Below are positions 18,631-30,500 of a stretch of DNA of 64,000 nucleotides, piece after piece (position 1 is the first letter of the stretch; every line of letters starts with the position of its first letter). The notes under the pieces were generated by a model that was not told the origin of the DNA, ran no database searches, and saw only the letters and a list, made by a program, of their open reading frames with translations. Source of the DNA: Duganella sp. 1224 (GTDB lineage Bacteria > Pseudomonadota > Gammaproteobacteria > Burkholderiales > Burkholderiaceae_D); NCBI RefSeq assembly GCF_013408245.1, contig NZ_JACBYS010000005.1:62001-126000 (forward strand). Reading direction: 5' to 3'. A program made the position numbers and the translations under genes.

Positions 18631-19674
18631 CTACAGCGCCGTCTCGAAGCCTTCGAGGACGTTCACCACGTTCACCCCGAGCTCCTTCACCGCATACCCA
18701 CCTTCGAAAATGAACGCGGTCGGCACGTTCAGCCACGCCAGCCGCTCGCCGATCTTCAGGTAGTCGGCCGTCTGCAGGCTGAATTTTGACAGCGGGTCCC
18801 CCGCAAACGTATCCACCCCCAGCGACACCACCAGCGCATCCGGCGCAAAGCCGCCGACGCGGATGCACGCCGTCTCCAGCGCCGTGAACCACGCCTGCGT
18901 GCTGCTGCCCGCCGCCAGCGGCAGGTTCAGGTTGAATCCCATCCCCGCGCCCTCGCCGCGCTCATCGGCATGACCGAGATAAAACGGGTACTCGCCACGC
19001 GGGTCGGCATGGATCGAAACGAACAGCACATCCTCGCGCTGATAGAAGATGCTCTGCGTGCCGTTGCCATGGTGGTAGTCGATGTCGAGGATGGCGACCT
19101 TGCGCGCGCCGTCGTCCAGCAGATGCTGCGCCGCCAGCGCGGCGTTATTCAGAAAGCAGTAACCGCCAAAGAAATCCTTGCCGGCGTGGTGCCCCGGCGG
19201 ACGGCTCAGCACAAACGTCGACCGTTCGCCCAGCCGCAGCGCGTGCGCCGCATTCACCGCGCAGTCGGCGCCGGTCTTGGCGGCGGTCCAGGTGCCGGCC
19301 GTCAGCGGCGTGCCGCTGTCCATCGAGTACAGTCCCATGCGCGCGGCGAAGTTGTCCGGCTCGATGTCGCTGCGCAGCGTGCGCACCGGCCACACCGACG
19401 GGAACGCGTCCTTCTTTGCGTTGGCCGGATCCAGCGCCACCCACTCGCTCCAGGCGTTGCGCAGGAAGTGCAGGTAGCGCGGCGTGTGAATCCGCTCCAG
19501 CGACATCAGCGGCACGCCGTGGGGCGTGACGATGCGTCCCAGCCCGCGCCGGCCCAGTTCCGCCAGCACCGCGTCCGCCCGCGCCGGCTTTTCAAAGCAG
19601 GGCACCAGTTCGCCGCGAAACATCTCGTGGCGCCCCTGGTGCTGCGCGTGCAGCTCGTTGTAGAAGGTGAGCAT
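18631..19674 (-). CDS. Histone deacetylase-family amidohydrolase (acetylpolyamine type)
   Basis: A 347-residue zinc amidohydrolase of the arginase/deacetylase fold. The catalytic pair His162-His163 lies in RPPGHHAG. Zinc ligands are Asp199 and His201 in LDIDYHHGNG and Asp288 in GVDTFAGDPL. The transition-state Tyr327 lies in FEGGYAV. Bacterial relatives remove acetyl groups from polyamines or other small amides. It follows gshA after six bases, so both are on one transcript. That pairing could suggest a glutathione- or spermidine-linked amide as substrate, but this is inference. Length is normal and all catalytic residues are present. Confidence 0.9.
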   Translation of the reverse strand: MLTFYNELHAQHQGRHEMFRGELVPCFEKPARADAVLAELGRRGLGRIVTPHGVPLMSLERIHTPRYLHFLRNAWSEWVALDPANAKKDAFPSVWPVRTLRSDIEPDNFAARMGLYSMDSGTPLTAGTWTAAKTGADCAVNAAHALRLGERSTFVLSRPPGHHAGKDFFGGYCFLNNAALAAQHLLDDGARKVAILDIDYHHGNGTQSIFYQREDVLFVSIHADPRGEYPFYLGHADERGEGAGMGFNLNLPLAAGSSTQAWFTALETACIRVGGFAPDALVVSLGVDTFAGDPLSKFSLQTADYLKIGERLAWLNVPTAFIFEGGYAVKELGVNVVNVLEGFETAL

Positions 19675-19680
19675 GACCGC

Positions 19681-21294
19681 TCAGTCGCAGTCCTGGCGCG
19701 ACTGGCACAGATTGCTGTTGCGGTAGGCCGCCACGTAGTCGTCGAAGTTGGCTTGCGGCGCCGCTTCCATCTCGGCCTGCTCGGCCAGCGAGACGGCCGC
19801 CAGGTTGTCGAAGTAGGCCGCTTCGTCGGCGCTCGGCGGGTGGCCGCGGAAGTAGGCGGCATGGCGCTCGCTTTGCGCCAGCGCGAAGGCGTTGAACGAG
19901 TTGCCGTGCGCTTTCAGCGCCTCCAGCACCTGCGCCGATGGCGTCAGCGCCGGATCGTTCAGCTTGAGCGACTGCGCCGCCAGCGCGTCGCCATGGACGC
20001 TGTCGCCGCGCAGCGCGTCGAGCAGGGCGGCGGCGGGGCGGATGCGTTCCAGCAGGTCGGCGCCCCACACCGGCAGCGGCACCTCGGTTTCGCCGTTGTG
20101 CAGCGTCAGGCCCGGACGGCGGCCTTCCTTGACGGTGCGGGCGAAGTTCTCGGTGTAGCGCGCGCCTTGTTCCGGCGTGGTCTGCGGGCTGTCTTCCAGC
20201 GCGCAGAACAGCAGGAAGGCGTCGAGGAAGCGGCCGGCGCTTTCGCTGATGCCCACTGGCTCGAACGGATCGACGTCCATGCAGCGTACTTCGATGTACT
20301 GCACGCCGCGCGCGCACAGCGCCTGGATCGGCCGCTCGCCGGTCTGGATCACGCGCTTGGGGCGGATGGTCGAGTAGTACTCGTTTTCGATCTGTAGCAC
20401 GTTGGTGCTGAGCTGGATCCACTCGCCGTCGCGCTTGGTGCCCAGCCTGGCGTAGGGCTCGTAGGGCTGGTTGACGGCCTTGGTCAGCGCGGCCACGTAG
20501 CTGTCCAGGCAATTCTCGTGCGGGCGCAGGCCGGACTGGGCGTCGTTCTGGTAACCGAGGTCGCTCATGCGCAGGCTGGTGGCGTAGGGCAGGTACAGCG
20601 TGTCGGCCGACAGCGTCTCCAGCTTGTGCGGGCGGCCGCGCAGGAAGCCGGCCGACAGTACCGGCGAGGCGCCGAACAAATACATCAGCAGCCAGCTGTA
20701 GCGGCGGAAGTTGCGGATCGTGGCCAGGTAGGCCTCGGACTGGTAGGCGCGCGGCGTCAGGCGCTTGGCGCCCGGCTGTTCGCTGGCCTCGTGCTCGGCC
20801 AGCACGCGCCACAGGCCCTCGTTCAGCGAGTAGTTGTAGTGGATGCCGGCAATGCATTGCATGGCCTTGCCATAGCGCAGCGCCAGGCCGCGCCGGTACA
20901 CGTGCTTGAGCGTGCCCAGGTTGGAGGTGCCGTACCAGGCGATCTCGATGTCTTCCTCGGCCGGCAGTTCGCATGGCATCGACTGGCTCCACAGCAGCTC
21001 GTCGCCCAGCTTGCTGTAGGCGTAGCGGTGGATGCCGTCCAGCTTGGCGATGGTGGCGCCAATGTCCTGTTCGGCTGGGGTGATGAATTCCAGCAGGGTT
21101 TCAGCGTAGTCGGTGGTGATTTGCGGATGCGTCAAAGCCGATCCCAATGCCGCCGGATGGGGCGTGCGCGCCAGATGACCGGCGCGGTCCACGCGCAAGG
21201 TCTCCCGTTCGATGCCCCGCAGTCCGCCAGCCAGCACGGCGCGGTGTTTTTCTTCGGCCAGCAAGGCCAGGCGTCGTGTCAAAAGAGTTGGCAA
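19681..21294 (-). CDS. gshA: Glutamate-cysteine ligase
   Basis: A 537-residue cytoplasmic ligase, first step of glutathione synthesis (ATP-dependent joining of the gamma-carboxyl of glutamate to cysteine). It is the gammaproteobacterial-type GshA. Recognisable segments are GIERETLRVD (about 27-36), DYAETLLEFITP, the glutamate and cysteine pocket around WYGTSNLGTLKHVYRRGL and IAGIHYNYSL, and EVRCMDVDPFEPVGI in the C-terminal half. The length is close to the E. coli enzyme. The gene leads a two-gene unit with the deacetylase-like gene. The gap upstream, shared with the divergent giant gene, is AT-rich, and I did not find a clear regulatory site in it. Confidence 0.93.
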   Translation of the reverse strand: MPTLLTRRLALLAEEKHRAVLAGGLRGIERETLRVDRAGHLARTPHPAALGSALTHPQITTDYAETLLEFITPAEQDIGATIAKLDGIHRYAYSKLGDELLWSQSMPCELPAEEDIEIAWYGTSNLGTLKHVYRRGLALRYGKAMQCIAGIHYNYSLNEGLWRVLAEHEASEQPGAKRLTPRAYQSEAYLATIRNFRRYSWLLMYLFGASPVLSAGFLRGRPHKLETLSADTLYLPYATSLRMSDLGYQNDAQSGLRPHENCLDSYVAALTKAVNQPYEPYARLGTKRDGEWIQLSTNVLQIENEYYSTIRPKRVIQTGERPIQALCARGVQYIEVRCMDVDPFEPVGISESAGRFLDAFLLFCALEDSPQTTPEQGARYTENFARTVKEGRRPGLTLHNGETEVPLPVWGADLLERIRPAAALLDALRGDSVHGDALAAQSLKLNDPALTPSAQVLEALKAHGNSFNAFALAQSERHAAYFRGHPPSADEAAYFDNLAAVSLAEQAEMEAAPQANFDDYVAAYRNSNLCQSRQDCD

Positions 21295-21533
21295 TTTGAA
21301 ATCCTTTCTGGTGCAGCAAATAAATTATTGGTGCAGAGAGTAACCGAAATTGGCGGAACTCGCCGAAAGGCGGCAAGAAGAGCATTTTAACAAAAGCGCC
21401 GCCCGTGCTCCGTGCGCCAGCCGACCCCCACGTTTGCTGTTCAGGACAAAACGTTTGGCAAACCGGAAAATTTTGTGATCCTTTTGAAGATACTCATAAT
21501 CGGTCATCGGTAGGAATGATGCGGAGAGGCAAT

Positions 21534-24500
21534 ATGAGTAACCCAGACCGTCCGTACAGCGCGGTGCTGTTCATCGATGCCGGCGTGGCCAATGCCGACG
21601 CCCTGGTGGCCGACGTTGCCGATGATGTCTTGATCGTGAAACTGGCTTCATGGCGCGACGGGGTGGAACAGATTGCCACCGTGCTGCGCAACTACCAGGA
21701 CCTGGACAGCATCCAGATCGTTTCCCACGGCGCCGAGGGCCGGCTTCAACTGGGCAACACGGTGCTGGACAGCGCCCAGCTGGAGCGCTACCAGGCCGCC
21801 GTGCGCGAATGGGGCGCGGCGCTCAAGGACGACGGCGACTTGCTGTTGTTCGGCTGCGACGTGGCGGCCGGCGTGGCCGGCCAGAGCTTTGTCGACGCGC
21901 TGGCCCACGTCAGTGGCGCCGATGTGGCGGCCTCGACCGACATCACTGGCCTGCACGGCGACTGGGACCTGGAATACCACAGCGGCGCCATCGATTCGGC
22001 GGCCGCCCTGACCCAGCAGGCGCAGCAGGCTTACCAGGCCGACCTGGCGCTGGTCAACAACGGCAACAACGGCACCATCACCTTTGGCACCAGCAGTACC
22101 GTCACGCTGTTGAACTCGACCGGGCTGGCGGCCGGCGCCGTGGTCCACGCCGACAACATCCTCGGCCTCGGGCTGGACGTGTACGCGCGCAGCTCGGCCG
22201 GCGGCGGCGTCACCATCGCCAACACCAACGGTGTCAACGTCATCGGCCTGCCGGTCACCGACGACCGCCTGACCGTCAACGGTTCGCTGCTGTCGCCGGT
22301 CAGCTACGTCGACCTGCGCGCCAACAGCGGCGTGTTCGACGCCGTCAGCATCAACCTCGGCAGCGGCAACCTGATCGGCGCCCTCACCGGCCCCATCATG
22401 TTCACCGTGTACGCGCTGGACGCGAACTACCAGCCGACCGGCGTCGGCGTCTCGCTGCCCAGTCTGCTGGTGAATGAGTACGGGCTGCTGAATTTCGCCT
22501 CGATGGCGGACTTCAAGGGTATCTATGGCATCCGTGTTGTCAACGTGCTGGGCGTCGAGGTCGGCATCGACGACCTGCAGATCGCCAACGCGCGGCCGGC
22601 CAACACCCTCACCTCGGCCGCCTACAACGCCGCCACCGGCGTGCTGAACCTGACGGCGGTCGGCATCCGCGCCGGCGACGCCATCGACCCGACCAAGTTT
22701 ACCGTCACCGGCGCCAACGGCGCCACCTACACGCTGACCTCGTCGGTGGTGAGCGCCAGCAGCACCACCTCGGCCTCGATCACGCTGAACGCGGCCGACA
22801 AGCTGGCCCTCAGCGGCCTGCTGAACAACAACGGCGGCGCCAGCGTCGACGGCACCACCTTCAACCTCGGCGCCGCCGCCAACTGGGACGGCAACCTCAG
22901 CAATGGCGTCGACCTCAGCGGCAACCCGATCACCGTCTCCAACGTGCAGCTGCCGACCATCACCTCGGCCAGCTACAACGCCGCCACCCACGTGCTGACC
23001 GTCACCGGCAACAACCTGGTGGGCGTGGCGGGCGCCAACAACGACATCACCGTGGCCAAGATCGGCCTGACCGGTGAGGGCGGCGCCACGCGCTTCCTGA
23101 GCACCAGCGGCAATGTCGACGTCACCAGCGCCACCTCGTTCTCGGTCACGCTGACGGGCGCCGACATCGCGGCGGTCGAGGCGCTGCTGAACAAGAACGG
23201 CACCGTGTCGGCCGGCGGCACCGCCTACGCGCTGTCGGCGGGCGATGACTGGAACTCGGTGGTCGGCAACGCCAACACCGCGGTCAGCGCTGCCATCGTG
23301 GTGGTCAACAACACCAGCAACAGCGCGCCGACCATCAGCGGCGCCGCCACCGCCGGCGTCGGCGACAACGCCACCATCAAGCCGTTTGCCGGCGTGAGCG
23401 TGGCCGACGTCAACGGCGACAACGTCAGCATGACGATCAGCTTCAACGCCGCCAACGGCACGCTGAGCGGCACCGGCCTGTCCGGCGCCAACGGCAGCTA
23501 CACGCTGAGCGCGGCCACGCCGTCAGCGCTCAGCGCCGCGCTGAAGGCGCTGACCTTCACGCCCACCGCCAACCAGGCGGCGGTGGGCGTCGGCATCAAC
23601 ACCACCTTCACGCTGGTGGCCACCGACGCCAACGGCGCCAGCGTGACCAACACCGCCACCGTCATCACCGCCACCTCGGTCAACGACGCGCCGCTGCTGG
23701 GCGGCACGGCGGCGGCGCAAAACATGACAGCCGGCGGCACGCTGCATCCGTTCTCCGGCGTCACGCTGAGCGACCCGGACGTTGGCGCCTCGGTCATCGT
23801 CACCATCACGCCGGACAGCGCGGCCAAGGGCGCGTTCACGCCAGCCTCGCTGAGCGCCTCCGGTTTCGTCACCACCGATGGCGGCGTCACCTACACGCTG
23901 TCGGCGGTGGCGCCGGGCGCGGCGCAGGCGGCGTTGCAGGCGCTGGTGTTCAAGAGCGCCACCGGCGTCAGCGCCACCACCACCTTCACCGTCGCCATCA
24001 ACGACGGCAGCGTCATCGTCAGCAACAGCGCCACCACCGTGGTGTCGGCGGTGCCGAGCAGCACCACCGCGCTCAGCGTGGCGTTCTCGTCGGACACCGG
24101 CATCAGCAACAGCGACCTGATCACGCAGACCGCCGCGCAAAACATCTCCGGCACGCTCAGCGGCGCCTTGCAGAGCAACGAGAAGGTCGAAGTCTCGCTC
24201 GACAACGGCGCCAGCTGGGTCACCGCCAGCGCCGCCACCGGCGCCACCAGCTGGACGCTGAACGGCCAGACGCTGAGCGGCAGCGGCACGCTGCAGGTGC
24301 GCGTGAGCAATCCGGGCGGCAGCAGCACCCCGCTGAGCGCCAGCTACGCGATCGACAACACGGCGCCCGCCACCATCTCGTCCAGCGTGGCGTTCTCGGC
24401 CGACACCGGCGCCAGCACCACCGACCTGATCACCAAGACCGCCGCGCAGACCATCAGCGGCACATTGAGCGCCAACCTGGCCGCCGGCGAACACGTCGAG

Positions 24501-27500
24501 GTCTCGCTCAACAACGGCGCCAGCTGGACCACCGCCAGCGGCAGCGCCGGCAGCGCGGCCTGGTCGCTGGCCGGCCAGACGCTGACCGGCAGCAACACGC
24601 TGCAGGTGCGCGTGGTGGACGCGGCCGGCAACGCCGGCGCTGTCAGCAGCAGCGCCTATGTACTGGACAACACGGCCCCGACCGTGTCGCTGAGCAGCAA
24701 CGTCAGCGTGCTGAAGAGCGGCGAGAGCGCCGTCATCACGCTGACCTTCAGCGAAACACCGGACGGCCTGGCGCTGAACGACCTGAGCGCCGTCGGCGGC
24801 ACGCTGGCCAATCTCACTGCCACCGCCAATCCGCGCGTGTACACGGTGGAGTTCACGCCGAACAGCGGCCTCAGCGGCCTGCTGGGCAGCGTCTCGCTGG
24901 CCGCCAACAGCTACACCGACCTGGCCGGCAACAACGGCAGTGGCGCCACCTCGTCGGCGATCTCGATCACCACCTTGGGCCCGAGCGTGGTCATCACCAG
25001 CGACGCCGCCACGCTGAAAACCGGCGAAACCGCCAATATCACCTTTACCTTCAGCACGCCGCCGACCGGCTTCGCGGCCAACGACATCGTTGCCACCGGC
25101 GGCACCATCAGCGGCCTGACCAACCAGGGCGGCGGCGTCTACACGGCGCTGTTCACGCCCGGCGCCAACGTCAGCGGCCCGGCCTCGATCACCGTCACCA
25201 GCGGCAGCTACACCGATGGCGTCGGCAACAACGGCGGCGCCGGCGTCACACCGGTGATTCTGGTCGACACCAAGGCGCCGACGCTGGCCATCACCAGCGA
25301 CCTGGCCACGGTCAAGGCCGGCGACGTGGCCACCATCACCTTCACCTTCAGCGAGGCGCCGCTGGGCTTCACCTCCGGCGACGTGGCGGTCAGCGGCGGC
25401 ACGCTGAGCGGCTTCAGCGTGACCGCCAATCCGCTGGTGTACACGGCGCAATTCACGCCGTCGGCCGGCATCGCCAGCGGCGCGGCCAGCATCAGCGTGG
25501 CCGGCGGCAACTACACCGACCTGGCCGGCAACAGCGGCAGCGCCGGCGCCTCGCCCCCGGTCAGCATCGACACGGTGGCGCCGACCACCACCGGCGCCAG
25601 CTTCAGCTTCTCGAATGACACCGGCGTCAGCAGCACCGACCTGGTCACGCGCGCCACCGCCCAGACCGTCAGCGGCACGCTGAGCGCGGCGCTGGTGTCG
25701 GGCGAGACGGTGCAGGTGTCGCTGGACAATGGTGTCACCTGGAGCAACGCCAGTGCGGCCGTCGGCGGCAGCAACTGGAGCCTGGCCGGCGTCACCTTGG
25801 GCGGCAGCAATACGCTGCAGGTGCGCGTCAACGACGCCGCCGGCAACCATGGCGCCGCCGCCAGCGCCGCCTATGTGCTGGACACCACGGCGCCGACGGT
25901 GCTGGCCACCAGCAATCTCGGCGCGCTCAACGCCGGCCAGACCGCCACGCTGACCTTCAGCTTCAGCGAGGCGCCGGCCAACTTCAGCGCGTCGTCGCTG
26001 ACCGTCACCGGCGGCAGCATCAGCGGCCTGGCGGCCACCGCCGATCCGCTGGTGTACACCGCCACCTTCACGCCGTCGGCCGGCCAGCTGGGCGTGACCG
26101 CCACCGTCAAGGTCAACGCCGGCGGCTACATCGACGCGGCCGGCAACAACGGCCAGGCCAGCCTGACGGTGCCAATCGTCATCAACACCACGCTGCCGTC
26201 GCTGGTGATCACCGCCGATGATGTCGCGCTCAAGGCCGGCGAAGCGGCCACGCTGACCTTCACCTTCAGCACGCCGCCGACCAATTTCGACGTCAGCGAC
26301 ATCGGCCACAGCAACGGCACCCTGAGCGGCTTCAGCGCCACCGCCAACCCGCTGGTGTACACGGCGGTGTTCACGCCCAGCGCCGGCGTGGGCGGCGGCA
26401 CGGCCAACATCAGCGTCGCTGCCGGCGCCTACACCGACGCCTTCGGCAACAGCGGCGGCGGCGCCGCCGGCCCGGCGATCGCCATCGACACGCTGGCGCC
26501 GAGCGTGGCCATCACCAGCAACGTGACGGCGGTCAAGGCCGGCGAGACGGCGCTGGTCACCTTCACCTTCAGCGAGGTGCCGCTCGGCTTCACGGCTGGC
26601 GACGTGGTCACCACCGGCGGCACGCTCAGTGGCCTGACGGTCAGCGCCGGCAATCCGCTGGTGTACACCGCCACCTTCACCCCCACCGCCGGCATCCAGA
26701 ACACGGCGGCCAGCATCACCATCGCCGGCGGCGCCTTCACCGACGCCGCCGGCAACGGCAACAGCGCTACGGTGACGCCGCCGATCGCCATCGACACCCT
26801 GCCGCCGGCAGCAGTGGGCAGCACCGTGGTGTTCTCGGCCGACAGCGGCAGCAGCGCTACCGACCTGGTCACCAACGCCGCCAGCCAGACCATCAGCGGC
26901 ACGCTGGCCACGCCGCTGGGCGGCGGCGAGTTTGTCGAGGTGTCGCTGGACAACGGCGCCACCTGGACCGCCGCCACCGCCAATGCCGGCACCACCTGGA
27001 GCCTGAGCGGCCAGACGCTGAGCGGCAGCGACACCTTGAAAGTGCGCGTGACCGACGGCGCCGGCAACCATGGCCTTGTGTCGTCGTTCGCCTATGTGCT
27101 GGACACCACGGCGCCCACCGCCAGCATCAGCAGCAACGCCAGCGCGCTCAAGGCCGGCGAGACGGCCACCATCACCTTCACCTTCAGCGAGGCGCCGAGC
27201 GGCTTCGACCTGGGCGACATCAGCGCCACCAACGGCGTGCTGAGCAACCTGAGCGCGACCGCCAACCCGCTGGTCTACAGCGCCACCTACACGCCGCTGG
27301 CCAACGTCAATGGCGTCACCGACAACATCACGCTGACCGCCGGCGGCTACACCGACAAGGCCGGCAACGCCGGTGCCGGCGCCAGCTCGCCCGGCATCAG
27401 CGTCGACACCCAGGCGCCGCTGACCACCGGCGCCAGCGTGGTGTTCTCCAACGACAGCGGCGCCGCCGACCTGGTCACCAACGTTGCCGCGCAAACGCTC

Positions 27501-30500
27501 AGCGGCACGCTCAGCGCCAACCTGCAGGGCGGCGAGACGGTGGAGGTGTCGCTCAACAACGGCGTGACCTGGACCACCGCCAGCGCCACCGCCGGCGGCA
27601 ACGGCTGGTCGCTGGCCGGCCAGACCTTGAGCGGCGGCGCCGGCCAGCAGGTGCAGGTGCGCGTCAGCGACGCCGCCGGCAACCACGGCGCCGCCTACAG
27701 CGCCGCCTACACGCTGGACCAGAACGCGCCGACGCTGACCATCACCTCCAGCAAGGCGGTGCTGAACAGCGCCGACACGCCGCTCATCACCTTCACCTTC
27801 AGCGAGGCGCCGGTCGGCTTCAGCGCGGCCAGCGTGACGGTCAGCGGCGGCACGCTGACGGGCTTCACCGCCACCGCCAATCCGCTGGTGTACACGGCGG
27901 TGTTCGCGCCGACCGCCGGCCAGACCGCCGGCGTGGGCGTGGTGGCGGTGGCGCCGGGCGCCTATACCGACCTGGCCGGCAACAGCGGCCTGGCCGGCGC
28001 CACGCCCGCCATCAGCTATGCCACGGTGGCGCCGGGCGTGGCCATCCTCAGCGACGTCACCGCGCTCAAGGCCGGCGACACCGCCAACATCACCTTCAAG
28101 TTCAGCAGCACGCCGGTGGGCTTCGCCATTGGCGACATCACCGTCGGCGGCGGCACGCTGAGCGGGCTGAGCGCCACCGCCGATCCGCTGATCTACACGG
28201 CGGTGTTCACCGCCAACGCCGGCGTGGCCAATGGCAGCGGCGCCATCAGCATCAACAGCGGCACCTTCACCGATACCCTGGGCAACCTCGGCGTGGGCGG
28301 CACGATGACCGCGATCGCCATCGACACGCTGGCGCCGACGCTGGCCATCACCAGCAGCGCCAGTTCGCTCAACAGCAGCGGCACCGCCACCATCACGTTC
28401 ACCTTCAGCGAAACGCCAGCCGCGTTCTCGCTGGGCGACATCGGCGCCACCAACGGCACCGTCAGCAACCTGGTGCAGACCGCCAATCCGCTGGTGTACA
28501 CGGCGCTGTTCACGCCGGCGGCCAACGTCGCCAGCGGCAACGCGGTGGTCAGCGTGACGGCCGGCGCCTACGCCGACCTGGCCGGCAACGCCGGCGCCGG
28601 CGCCAGTTCACCGCCGATCAGCGTCGACACACTGGCGCCGGCGCTGGGCGGCGGCACGCTGCTGTTCTCGTCCGACACCGGCAGCAGCAGCACCGACCTG
28701 ATCACCAAAGCCGCCGCGCAAACCATCGCCGGCACGCTCAACGGCGGCGTGCTGGCCAACGGTGACGTGGTGGAAGTGTCGCTCAACAACGGCGCCAGCT
28801 GGACCGTCGCCACCACCACGGCCGGCGGCAATTCGTGGGCGCTGTCGGGCCAGACGCTGAACGGCAACGGCACCGTGCAGGTGCGCGTCAGCGACGCCAA
28901 TGGCAACCACGGCGCCGTCACTGTCCACAATTACGTGCTCGACACGACCGCGCCGACGGTGACGATCAGCAGCGACGTCAGCGCGCTCAAGGCCGGCCAG
29001 AGCGCCACCATCAGCTTCACCTTCAGCGAGGCGCCGTCCGGCTTCGCGGCGGGCGACGTGACCGCCAGCGGCGGCACACTGACGGGCTTTACCGCCACCG
29101 CCAACCCGCTGGTGTACACGGCGGTGCTGACGCCGACGCCGGGCTTCAACGGCACTGCCAGCGTCACGCTGAACAACGGCTTGTACACCGACGCCGCCGG
29201 CAATGACGGCAGCGGCGGCACCTCGCCGCTGATCAGCGTCGACACGCTGGCGCCCACGCTGGCCATCACCAGCAACGCCAGCACCCTCAAGGCTGGCGAG
29301 ACCGCCACCATCACCTTTAGCTTCAGCGACGCGCCGAGCGGCTTCGCGCTGGGCAGCGTCAGCGCCAGCAACGGCAGCCTGAGCGGGCTGAGCGCGACCA
29401 GCAACCCGCTGGTGTACACCGCCACCTTCACGCCGGGCGCCGGCATCGCCAGCGCCGACGCCATCATCAGCGTGGCCGGCAGCGTGTATGCGGACGCCGC
29501 CGGCAACACCGGCGCCAGCGTCAGCAGCGCGCCGATCGCGGTCGACACGCTGGCGCCGACCGCTTCCGCCGCGTCGGTCAGCTTCTCGGCCGACGCTGGC
29601 GCCAGCGGCAGCGACCTGGTCACCAATGTCGCCGCGCAAGTTGTCAGCGGCACGCTCAGCGCGCCGGTGGGCGCCGGCGAATACGTGGAGGTGTCGCTGG
29701 ACAACGGCAACACCTGGCTGAGCGCTGTGACCACCGGTCCCGGCCGATGGGCGCTGACGCCGCAGGCGCTGACCGGCAGCGGCACGCTGCAGGTGCGCGT
29801 CAGCGACGCCGCCGGCAACCACGGCGCGCCGTTCTCGGCCGGCTATGTGCTGGACCTGGTGGCGCCGACCATGACCGTCACCAGCAGCGCCACCGCGCTC
29901 AAGGCCGGCGAGGCGGCCACGCTGACCTTCACCTTCAGCGAGGCGCCGACCGGTTTCACCCAGAGCGACCTGACGACGGCCAACGGCACGCTGAGCGGCT
30001 TTGCCGCCACCGCCAACCCGCTGGTCTACACGGCGCTGTTCACGCCGACTGCCGGCCTGGCCGGCGCCAGCGCCGGCGTGACGCTGGCGCCGGGCAAGTA
30101 CACCGACCTCGCCGGCAACGCCGGCGGCGGCGCCAGTGCGCCGCTGATCACGGTCGACACGGCGCCGCCGTCGCTGGCCATCAGCAGCAACGCCGCCAAC
30201 CTGAAGATCGGCGAGTCGGCCACCATCACCTTCAGCTTCAGCGAGGCGCCGGTCGGCTTCACGCTGGGCGACATTGCCGTCAGCGGCGGTGTGTTGAGCG
30301 GCTTTGGGCAGACCGCCAATCCGCTGGTGTATACCGCGCTGTTCACGCCGACGCCGGGGGTGGCCGCCGGCACCGGCACCATCGCCGTGGCCGCCGGCAG
30401 CTTCCTGGACGGCGCCGGCAACGCCGGCCTGGCGGCTGCCATCGCGCCGATCAGCTACAGCACGCAGGCGCCCAACACCGGCATCGCCACGGTGGAGTTC

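Noticed and set aside
21473..21500. TTGTGA-16-CATAAT as a promoter for the giant gene
   Set aside because: The -35 match is weak and the spacing is short; with AT-rich sequence around it, chance is likely.
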